Source: an uncultured Prevotella sp.
GTDB lineage: Bacteria > Bacteroidota > Bacteroidia > Bacteroidales > Bacteroidaceae
DNA length: 5,778 bases
Direction: 5' to 3'
Assembly: GCA_937906765.1 (NCBI GenBank)
Contig: CALCUV010000190.1
Coordinates: forward strand, 1 to 5,778
The notes below the pieces were generated by a model, which had not been told where the DNA came from, made no database searches, and worked only from the letters and a program-made list of their open reading frames with translations. A program made the position numbers and the translations under genes. This document shows, piece after piece, positions 1 through 5,132 of the stretch. Positions within the stretch are counted from its first letter, which is position 1; the number at the start of each line of letters is the position of its first letter.

Positions 1-1117
1 CGGTTGGCATATCGCCGATGGTAAATTTCTTGTTGATGATGCGTTCGATTTCCTTCATGCGGCTCTTCTCGCGAAGGTTCATGATGGCGATGGAGATACC
101 TGTCTTGCCGGCACGACCGGTACGACCGCTTCGGTGGGTATAGACCTCCACATCATCTGGCAAGCCGTAGTTGATGACATGCGTCAAGTCGTTCACGTCG
201 AGCCCACGGGCAGCTACGTCCGTTGCCACGAGCAGTTGCAAGTGTCCTTGGCGGAACTTGCCCATCACCAAGTCACGTTGGGCTTGCGAGAGTTCACCAT
301 GTAGGGAGTCGGCATTGTATCCGTCCTGAATCAGTTTGTCGGCAATCTCTTGTGTCTCCTTGCGTGTGCGGCAGAAGATGATGGCATAGATATCGGGGTA
401 GTAATCCACTACGCGCTTCAGCGCTTCGTACTTATCTTTAGCTTGTACGCAATAGGCGCGATGCTTTACGTTGGCGGTACTTTCGTTCTTGCGGCCGATG
501 GTTATCTCCTTGGCGTTGCGTAGGTAGTTCTTGGCGATGGCGGCAATTTCGGGACTCATCGTTGCGCTGAACATCAGTGTGTTGCGTTGCTCGGGCACTT
601 GCTCAAGGATGGCGTTGATGCTATCGGTGAATCCCATGTTCAGCATTTCGTCTGCCTCGTCAAGGATTACGTTTTCCACACGATCCAAACGCGCTACGCC
701 ACGCTCCATAAGGTCAATAAGGCGACCAGGGGTAGCCACAATGACCTGCGCACCTTTCTTGAGCGCGCGGATTTGACTATCGATGCTGCTTCCTCCGTAA
801 ACGGCTTGCACGTGAAGCCCATCAAGATAGCGCGCATAGTCCTTCAGGTCGTCGGCAATCTGAAGGCAGAGTTCGCGGGTGGGACTCAGGATGACGGCTT
901 GGGTAGCCTTGCTCGACGTATCTACTTTCTGGAGGATGGGCAAACCGAAGGCCGCCGTTTTTCCCGTACCTGTTTGCGCGAGGGCAATAACATCGTTGCC
1001 CACACCGAGAAGATAGGGGATTACTTCTTCTTGTACGGGCATCGGATGCTCGTAACCTAATTCGCTAATGGCGCGGCGAATTTCCTCGCAGACGCCTAAT
1101 TCTTCAAATGTTTTCAT
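1..1117 (-). CDS. deaD: DEAD-box ATP-dependent RNA helicase (DeaD/CsdA-like), C-terminus cut by window edge
   Basis: ATP-dependent RNA helicase that unwinds short RNA duplexes, in bacteria usually during ribosome assembly, RNA decay or cold adaptation. Reading leftwards from ATG at 1117-1115, 372 codons are present and every core motif is intact: Q motif with Q29 (PMPVQEE), motif I AQTGTGKT at 47-54, Ia PTREL at 79-83, Ib TPGR at 129-132, motif II DEAD at 153-156, III SAT at 184-186, IV around IIFCR 246-250, V ATDVAARGLD at 298-307, VI HRSGRTGR at 328-335. Both RecA-like lobes are therefore complete; only the region after the helicase core is missing. Bacteroidetes homologues with this N-terminus (MKTFEELG) often carry a DbpA-type RNA-binding tail, which cannot be checked here, so the symbol is less certain than the family. 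No Shine-Dalgarno is seen before the ATG, which is normal for this phylum. The gene is divergent from the DUF2851 gene and its presumed leader contains the 8-base repeat arrays. Confidence 0.95.
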   Translation of the reverse strand, partial: MKTFEELGVCEEIRRAISELGYEHPMPVQEEVIPYLLGVGNDVIALAQTGTGKTAAFGLPILQKVDTSSKATQAVILSPTRELCLQIADDLKDYARYLDGLHVQAVYGGSSIDSQIRALKKGAQVIVATPGRLIDLMERGVARLDRVENVILDEADEMLNMGFTDSINAILEQVPEQRNTLMFSATMSPEIAAIAKNYLRNAKEITIGRKNESTANVKHRAYCVQAKDKYEALKRVVDYYPDIYAIIFCRTRKETQEIADKLIQDGYNADSLHGELSQAQRDLVMGKFRQGHLQLLVATDVAARGLDVNDLTHVINYGLPDDVEVYTHRSGRTGRAGKTGISIAIMNLREKSRMKEIERIINKKFTIGDMPT

Positions 1118-1140
1118 AAATGGGTGAAGTTTCGCTTATG

Positions 1141-1284
1141 CTCAACTTCAGAGGTCATAAGGTAATAAGGGGGTGAGGTTTTAAGGACCCTGCGGTACAA
1201 ACGAACGCCTCCAAACCTTAAACCTTTAAGCGAAGCGACCTTAAAACCTTAAAACCTTCCGACCTTCTCCTTGCGAAAGTTGAG
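1141..1284. repeat. Two opposed 8-base repeat arrays forming a long imperfect inverted repeat
   Basis: The left arm reads as 8-base steps starting with GG: GGTCATAA, GGTAATAA, GGGGGTGA, GGTTTTAA, then GG (1153-1186). The right side reads as steps starting with CC: CCTCCAAA (1208), CCTTAAA (1216, one base short), CCTTTAAG (1223), CGAAGCGA (1231), CCTTAAAA (1239), CCTTAAAA (1247), CCTTCCGA (1255), CCTTCTCC (1263). GGTTTTAAGG at 1177-1186 is an exact reverse complement of both 1239-1248 and 1247-1256. The ends are closed by CTCAACTT (1141-1148) matching AAGTTGAG (1277-1284). A further small hairpin, GAAGTT/AACTTC (1126-1131 and 1144-1149), sits next to the helicase start. All this lies between the helicase start and its likely promoter, so it would be transcribed as leader RNA. 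Function unknown. Confidence 0.75.
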
Positions 1285-1296
1285 TAATATCTCTTG

Positions 1297-1304
1297 CAAA
1301 GGTA
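1297..1304 (-). promoter_or_regulatory. Putative Bacteroidetes-type -7 element for the helicase gene
   Basis: Read on the minus strand this is TACCTTTG, an exact match to the Bacteroidetes sigma-ABfr -7 consensus TAnnTTTG. Transcription would start near 1290, giving the helicase mRNA a leader of roughly 170 bases that includes the whole inverted octamer-repeat region. No clean TTTG -33 box is seen at the expected place (about 1324-1327, minus strand), so the assignment rests on the -7 match and the position. Confidence 0.5.
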
Positions 1305-1321
1305 GTATAAAACCCTGACAC

Positions 1322-1353
1322 TTTGTAAGAATGAAAAAAATATCCTACCTTTG
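1322..1353 (+). promoter_or_regulatory. Bacteroidetes-type promoter for the DUF2851 gene, with dyad over the -7 box
   Basis: TTTG at 1322-1325 and TACCTTTG at 1346-1353 are separated by 20 bases, close to the Bacteroidetes consensus TTTG-N19-TAnnTTTG. The start of transcription would fall near 1360, leaving a leader of only about 15 bases before the ATG at 1375. An inverted repeat ATCCTA (1342-1347) / TAGGAT (1354-1359) brackets the -7 box with a 6-base centre and could be an operator, though it may be chance. Confidence 0.7.
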
Positions 1354-1374
1354 TAGGATTAACTTTTAAGGATT

Positions 1375-2679
1375 ATGGAACTATTGTTGCACTTCACTTG
1401 GCAACAGCGCCTGTTGCCCCTCGAACCGTTACTCACGACGGACGGTCGCCGAGTGGAGGTTATCGATCCGGGATTACACAACACGAATGCCGGACCTGAC
1501 TTCTTCAATGCCAAAGTGCGCATCGACGATACGCTTTGGGTGGGCAACGTGGAGATACACGAGCGCAGTTCGGATTGGTTCAAACACCACCATGAGGCGG
1601 ACGGTGCCAACTACGGCAATGTGATTCTTCACGTGGTGGGTGAGGCGGATTGCGCCGTGAGCATTGCGGGCGAGGAGGTGCCACAAGTGGTTATCCCCGT
1701 GCCGAAGGCGATTGCCGACAACTACGACACGCTGATGCGCGAGGAGCATTTTCCGCCCTGTTACCGAGTCATCCCCCAGCTTTCCTCAATCGACAAGAGC
1801 AGTTGGCTTTCGGCGCTCACCATTGAGCGACTTCAGGAAAAGACGGAGCGCATTGAGGGCTACCTGAAGGAGAGTTGCTTCGACTGGGAGCAGACGTTCT
1901 TCATCGCCTTAGCGCGCAACTTTGGGTTTGGCGTGAATGCCGAGGTGTTTGAACTCTGGGCGAAAAACCTGCCCCTCAAAGTGGTGGGGAAACATCGCGA
2001 TGACGCCTTCCAAATTGAGGCTTTGTTTTACGGGCAAGCGGGTTTGTTGGACGAAAGTATGATTAAGGCTGAGCGTTGTGACACTCACGTCGAACGCCTC
2101 CGCAAGGAGTATGACTTCCTTAGTCATAAGTTCGGTCTCACTCCCATCAACGGAGCACAATGGAAGTTGCTCCGCATGCGCCCTCAGAATTTTCCCCACG
2201 TGCGTCTGGCCCAGTTGCTCCACCTCTACCAATCGAAGTGCATCAATTTCTCACAACTGCTCGCTGTTCAGGGACAGGAGGCACTCATGGCGCTTCTCGA
2301 GGCACACACTGAGGGTTACTGGCAAACGCATTACACCTTTGGCGCCGCACATGAGACACCCTCTGAAAAGCATCTGCAACGCAGTTCGCTACAACTCTTG
2401 CTTATCAACACGGTTGCGCCCTTGCTCTTCTGCTATGGCAAATACCACAACGAGGAAGCGCTTTGCGAACGCGCCGTTGACTTGCTCGACGAACTGAAAG
2501 CGGAAAGCAATTTCATCACTCGCGCTTGGGGCGAAATAGGGTTGAAAGCCCGAAGCGCCGCCCAAAGTCAGGCGCTCATCCAACTCAAGCGCAACTATTG
2601 CGACCGCAAAGATTGCCTGCGCTGTCGCTTTGGCAGGTATTATCTAAAGACTTGCACACCCCCCGCTCCTACTTGCTAA
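1375..2679 (+). CDS. DUF2851 family protein
   Basis: A 434-residue protein of the uncharacterised DUF2851 family, found mainly in Bacteroidetes/Chlorobi; its length is about that of a full family member. The N-terminal part has the family's conserved run: AGPDFFNAK at 39-47, WVGNVEIH at 55-62, SDW at 66-68, histidines at 71-73, D76 and NVILHVV at 82-88. The C-terminus has a cysteine cluster C409-x4-C414-x2-C417 followed by RFG, which could bind a metal or an Fe-S cluster. No signal peptide or membrane segment is visible, so it is probably cytoplasmic. The order E28, P41-D42, E60-x-H62 resembles a PD-(D/E)xK nuclease core with histidine in place of lysine; this is my inference, not an assigned function. 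The start is supported by the promoter just upstream; AAGGA at 1368-1372 lies only 2 bases from the ATG, too close to act as a normal Shine-Dalgarno. The gene is divergent from the helicase and followed by the 21-base repeat array. Confidence 0.9.
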   Translation: MELLLHFTWQQRLLPLEPLLTTDGRRVEVIDPGLHNTNAGPDFFNAKVRIDDTLWVGNVEIHERSSDWFKHHHEADGANYGNVILHVVGEADCAVSIAGEEVPQVVIPVPKAIADNYDTLMREEHFPPCYRVIPQLSSIDKSSWLSALTIERLQEKTERIEGYLKESCFDWEQTFFIALARNFGFGVNAEVFELWAKNLPLKVVGKHRDDAFQIEALFYGQAGLLDESMIKAERCDTHVERLRKEYDFLSHKFGLTPINGAQWKLLRMRPQNFPHVRLAQLLHLYQSKCINFSQLLAVQGQEALMALLEAHTEGYWQTHYTFGAAHETPSEKHLQRSSLQLLLINTVAPLLFCYGKYHNEEALCERAVDLLDELKAESNFITRAWGEIGLKARSAAQSQALIQLKRNYCDRKDCLRCRFGRYYLKTCTPPAPTC

Positions 2680-2680
2680 A

Positions 2681-2764
2681 TATTATATCCGACTTAATTA
2701 AAATTATGTCCCTTATATTTTCAATTATGTCCGACATAGTTTTTCCTATAAGGGACATAATTTT
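2681..2764. repeat. Four palindromic units at 21-base spacing, including a perfect 18-base inverted repeat
   Basis: The units are 2681-2701, 2702-2722, 2723-2743 and 2744-2764. The third unit is the most complete: AATTATGTCC followed by GACATAGTTTT, with a perfect dyad TATGTC (2726-2731), C, GACATA (2733-2738). Counted by eye against it, unit 1 matches 15 of 21 bases, unit 2 matches 16 and unit 4 matches 13. Unit 2 keeps the left half-site and unit 4 the right half-site; their other halves (CCTTATA and TATAAGG) are complementary to each other. As a result 2700-2717 and 2747-2764 form a perfect 18-base inverted repeat around a 29-base centre. The array sits between the DUF2851 stop and the thioesterase start, ending 27 bases before that ATG. 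It could be an operator array, a transcript hairpin or a dispersed intergenic repeat. It lacks a GC-rich stem with a long T-tract, so it is not a typical terminator. Confidence 0.85.
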
Positions 2765-2791
2765 CAATATCACTCCAACAATTCATTTCCT

Positions 2792-3208
2792 ATGTCTTAC
2801 TCCATCACGCTTAAGGTGCGCGATTACGAATGCGACCTTCAGGGCATTGTCAATAATGCCAACTATCAGCACTACCTGGAACATGCGCGCCACGAATTCT
2901 TGCGCTCTTACAACGTTTCGTTTGCCGACCTTCACCAACGCGGAATTGATGCCGTGGTGGCGAGAATCACGATGGCGTTTAAGACACCCCTGACTTCGGG
3001 GGACAGTTTCCGTTGCACGGTTGACGTCAAGAAGGACGGCATTAAGTATGTCTTCACCCAAAACATCTATCGCGCGAGCGACGACAAGTTGGTCTTGAAG
3101 GCTACAGTGGATACCGTTTGCCTCATTAACGGCAGGCTGAAGGAATGTCAGGAACTGGACGACATTTTCTTCGGACCTTATTCTGAATATGCGCCTGCTG
3201 AAAAATAA
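2792..3208 (+). CDS. Acyl-CoA thioesterase, hotdog fold (4HBT/FadM/YbgC-like)
   Basis: A 138-residue single-domain hotdog protein, the normal length for the 4-hydroxybenzoyl-CoA thioesterase superfamily, whose members hydrolyse acyl-CoA thioesters in the cytoplasm. The family signature is at residues 10-36: RDYECDLQGIVNNANYQHYL, then the helix EHARHEFL. D15 lies where the catalytic aspartate of 4HBT enzymes is found, and VNNANY resembles FadM (VNNARY) more than the VYHANY of typical YbgC. Substrate cannot be read from the sequence. No other start is plausible: upstream is AT-rich repeat DNA, and no Shine-Dalgarno is present. No clear TAnnTTTG promoter is seen in the 112-base gap to the DUF2851 gene, so transcription may come from there or from an unrecognised promoter in or near the 21-base repeats. 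dprA follows after 14 bases, which implies cotranscription. Confidence 0.92.
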   Translation: MSYSITLKVRDYECDLQGIVNNANYQHYLEHARHEFLRSYNVSFADLHQRGIDAVVARITMAFKTPLTSGDSFRCTVDVKKDGIKYVFTQNIYRASDDKLVLKATVDTVCLINGRLKECQELDDIFFGPYSEYAPAEK

Positions 3209-3222
3209 AAATCTTCTAACTC

Positions 3223-4341
3223 ATGGAAGAACATCTCTTCACCCTTGCCCTAACTCGCATTCGCGGACTTTCACAACCCATGGCGCTGGCCCTGTATAAG
3301 GAATTGGGGAGCGCTAAGGCGGTGTTCGACTTGTTGCATCAAACAGAAAACTTGCCACCGCTCATCTCGCCAAAATTGTTAGGCATCTTGCGTGGTGGAT
3401 ATGACGATGCTTTGAAGCGCGCTCAGGAAGAAGTGGAATTTTGCGAGAAAGGCAACATCCGCATCCTTGCTCTCAACGATGAGGATTACCCAGCGCGACT
3501 CAAGGAAATACAAGACCCGCCCCTCGTGCTTTTCTTCCTCGGAAATGCAAATCTGAATGCGCCTCGCGTGATTTCTATTGTCGGAACGCGCAGAATCTCT
3601 GAATACGGCAAGTCTATTTGTCACGATTTCTTACCTGAATTAAAACAGACAAACCCTGACACTCTGGTAGTTAGCGGACTTGCATACGGCGTAGATATTC
3701 ACGTACACCGCGCTTGTTTAGAAACAAATTTACCTACGGTCGGAATTTTGGCCCACGGATTGGACATGATTTACCCTTCTTTGCATCGCACGACGGCGCA
3801 ACAGATGTTAAAGCAGGGCGGACTCTTAACCGAATACTTCTCACGCACAAATCCCGACAAGGGAAACTTTGTGCGTCGCAACCGCATCGTTGCCGGAATG
3901 TCGGAAGCAACGGTTGTGGTGGAGAGTGCCGAACATGGGGGCGCGCTCATCACGGCAAATTTGGCGCACGACTATAATCGCGAGGTCTTTGCCTTCCCCG
4001 GTCGCATCAATGACCAATTCTCGGCGGGGTGCAACAAACTTATTGCACAACAAAAGGCCAACCTTATCACCTGTGCCAAAGACATGACCACGGCGCTGAA
4101 TTGGCCGGACACGACTTCCGCACTCCTGCCCCGCCAGCCTTCACTTTTTCCCGAATTCACCGAAGATGAGGCGCGCGTATGCTTAGCCTTGAAGGGGAAT
4201 ATGGAAGGTGTGCACATCAATAAGTTGGTTGTTGACGTGAATATCCCAGTTGGTCCGCTCACCGCCCTACTCTTTGAGTTGGAAATGAAAGGTGTGGTGA
4301 AACCTCTCGTTGGTGGGCGCTACAAACTCTTAGGGTTATAA
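3223..4341 (+). CDS. dprA: DNA-processing protein DprA (Smf)
   Basis: Cytoplasmic single-stranded-DNA-binding protein that protects DNA taken up by transformation and loads RecA on it; also widespread in species not known to be transformable. It is 372 residues, the usual length for the three-part form. Residues 1 to about 60 form the helix-hairpin-helix/SAM-like N-terminus (RIRGLS, LYKELGSA). The Rossmann-fold core has VGTRR at 120-124, SGLAYGVD at 151-158, GGLLTEY around 204-210, FVRRNRIVAGMS at 216-227, GGALITAN at 239-246, and FAFPGRI with SAGCNKLI at 256-274, all standard DprA landmarks. From about 309 to the end is a winged-helix-like C-terminal domain (EDEARVCLAL, HINKLV, LFELEMKGVV, GGRYKLL). 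The ATG lies 14 bases after the thioesterase stop in an A-rich stretch without a Shine-Dalgarno. No competence genes are seen nearby, so natural transformation cannot be inferred from this window. Confidence 0.97.
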   Translation: MEEHLFTLALTRIRGLSQPMALALYKELGSAKAVFDLLHQTENLPPLISPKLLGILRGGYDDALKRAQEEVEFCEKGNIRILALNDEDYPARLKEIQDPPLVLFFLGNANLNAPRVISIVGTRRISEYGKSICHDFLPELKQTNPDTLVVSGLAYGVDIHVHRACLETNLPTVGILAHGLDMIYPSLHRTTAQQMLKQGGLLTEYFSRTNPDKGNFVRRNRIVAGMSEATVVVESAEHGGALITANLAHDYNREVFAFPGRINDQFSAGCNKLIAQQKANLITCAKDMTTALNWPDTTSALLPRQPSLFPEFTEDEARVCLALKGNMEGVHINKLVVDVNIPVGPLTALLFELEMKGVVKPLVGGRYKLLGL

Positions 4342-4415
4342 CGCTACTTGAAATTTTCTCAACACAGCATCCTTACAACTTACACATCGTTAAGGTTAAC
4401 TAAAAAATCAAAATT

Positions 4416-4811
4416 ATGAATTGCCCCAAATGTCAAAAAGAAAACGAAGCAAATGCGCTTTACTGCAATCAATGTGGCACACCTATCGGAAAAGTTAAGA
4501 AATCAGGAATAGACTATTCCGCTCTCATGCTCATGGCTTACATCGTAATCCAAATTGTATCTAATCTGACGGTTAATCTTTTGAGATACATCGACAACAA
4601 TTTTTGGAGAGATTGGCGTATGACAAACATTATAATAACTTTTATATACCTCTTCGGAAACATTTGCTTCCTTCTAGTTCCATTGTCAATAAAGAATCTC
4701 CCCATTAAGATTATAAGTTTCCTCATCTCTATGTTGTTGGTGGGTTATTGGGTATATGGAAACATCTCATTTATTTTTGAGATGTGGAACATGGAAAATT
4801 CATACTATTAA
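4416..4811 (+). CDS. Small zinc-ribbon membrane protein of unknown function
   Basis: A 131-residue protein that begins with a short zinc ribbon, C3-P-K-C6 and C17-N-Q-C20-G, matching the zinc_ribbon/DZR pattern with four cysteines for one Zn. A short basic linker (KVKK, 26-29) precedes three predicted membrane helices at about 36-56, 72-92 and 97-121. The ribbon should face the cytoplasm because the protein has no signal peptide and the linker is positive. Ribbon-plus-helices proteins are common and mostly uncharacterised; no specific function can be given. The gene is visibly more AT-rich than its neighbours, with many ATA, ATT and TTA codons, which may reflect its membrane composition or later acquisition. 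The 74-base gap after dprA has no TAnnTTTG box or terminator, only a small dyad GTTAA-GG-TTAAC (4389-4400), so read-through from dprA is possible. A terminator follows 33 bases after the stop. Confidence 0.8.
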   Translation: MNCPKCQKENEANALYCNQCGTPIGKVKKSGIDYSALMLMAYIVIQIVSNLTVNLLRYIDNNFWRDWRMTNIIITFIYLFGNICFLLVPLSIKNLPIKIISFLISMLLVGYWVYGNISFIFEMWNMENSYY

Positions 4812-4844
4812 TATCCACAACCCGCTCATTCCTATTTATCATCG

Positions 4845-4883
4845 TCACACGTTCTTCCGCCGAGGGACGTGTGATTCTTTTTT
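4845..4883 (+). terminator. Strong rho-independent terminator after the zinc-ribbon gene
   Basis: TCACACGT (4845-4852) pairs perfectly with ACGTGTGA (4867-4874). The pairing continues inward through 4853-4857 with 4862-4866, including two G-U pairs, giving a 13-pair stem with a 4-base loop (4858-4861). The stem runs directly into TTCTTTTTT (4875-4883). Orientation is plus strand; there is no matching A-tract on the left for the other direction. It ends the transcript that includes the zinc-ribbon gene and probably dprA. Confidence 0.9.
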
Positions 4884-4953
4884 AGGGCGAAAAGAGTCTA
4901 ACTTTATGAAAAAAGTATTACTCTTTGTGCGCCCTCTTTGAGGCTTTGTTTTT
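4884..4953 (+). terminator. Second hairpin with T-rich tail, possible backup terminator
   Basis: AGGGCG (4884-4889) pairs with CGCCCT (4930-4935). Inside this, AAAGAGT (4891-4897) pairs with ACTCTTT (4920-4926), and ACTTT (4901-4905) can pair with AAAGT (4912-4916). The arm is followed by a T-rich run ending GTTTTT (4948-4953). It begins one base after the T-tract of the first terminator. The T-run is 12 bases from the stem rather than adjacent, so a terminator role is less sure than for the first hairpin; a small stable RNA is another possibility. Confidence 0.5.
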
Positions 4954-5047
4954 ACAATCTAAGATAACGTTTTGAGCAAGAGCGGTGGACTATTTTGCGA
5001 ATCACACAGAATAGTGAGCGTAAAACGCTTGAATCTTGGCGCTAACG

Positions 5048-5079
5048 TTTTTCTAATTAAACAATCCTTGCTAATTTTG
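5048..5079 (+). promoter_or_regulatory. Putative Bacteroidetes-type promoter for mnmG
   Basis: TAATTTTG at 5072-5079 matches the -7 consensus TAnnTTTG. The T-run at 5048-5052 lies about 20 bases upstream where a TTTG -33 box is expected, although the G is missing. The transcript would start near 5085, giving an mnmG leader of just under 50 bases. Confidence 0.55.
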
Positions 5080-5132
5080 CTGAAAATTAAGACGGGTGGA
5101 ATTCTTTCTGCCACTAACACTTCAGAAAATCT

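Larger units (their letters stand above)
4812..5132. other. 321-base intergenic region before mnmG
   Basis: No gene of credible length is seen on either strand. In order it holds the intrinsic terminator (4845-4883), a second hairpin with a T-rich tail (4884-4953), a 9-base direct repeat TAACGTTTT (4965-4973 and 5043-5051), a small hairpin AGCGT-AAA-ACGCT (5017-5029), and the mnmG promoter with its leader (from 5048). The stretch 4954-5047 has nothing else that I can assign. Confidence 0.6.

Noticed and set aside
531..1060. Plus-strand open frames of 81 and 157 codons (531-776, 587-1060)
   Set aside because: They lie antisense to the helicase core, whose every motif is intact on the minus strand; they are shadows of its codon pattern.
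1474..2583. Several minus-strand and alternative-frame open frames within the DUF2851 gene
   Set aside because: Their translations show no family motif, and the plus-strand frame is a full-length recognisable protein with a promoter.
2681..2764. CRISPR-like array
   Set aside because: Units are contiguous at 21 bases with no spacers, only four copies and large divergence, and no cas gene is present.
2700..2764. Miniature transposon (MITE) bounded by 18-base terminal inverted repeats
   Set aside because: The flanks (ending TTAATT at 2699 and starting CAATAT at 2765) show no target-site duplication, and the inverted repeat is explained by the phase of the 21-base units.
2700..2764. Classical rho-independent terminator after the DUF2851 gene
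   Set aside because: The stem is AT-rich, the centre is 29 bases, and only four T residues, themselves part of the stem, are at its end; it is weak compared with the terminator at 4845.
2792..4341. A competence or DNA-uptake operon around dprA
   Set aside because: Only dprA belongs to that process; the thioesterase and zinc-ribbon genes have no known link, and dprA is common in bacteria that do not take up DNA.
4389..4400. Dyad GTTAA-GG-TTAAC as an operator of the zinc-ribbon gene
   Set aside because: Five-base arms in AT-rich DNA are expected by chance, and no promoter is recognised beside it.
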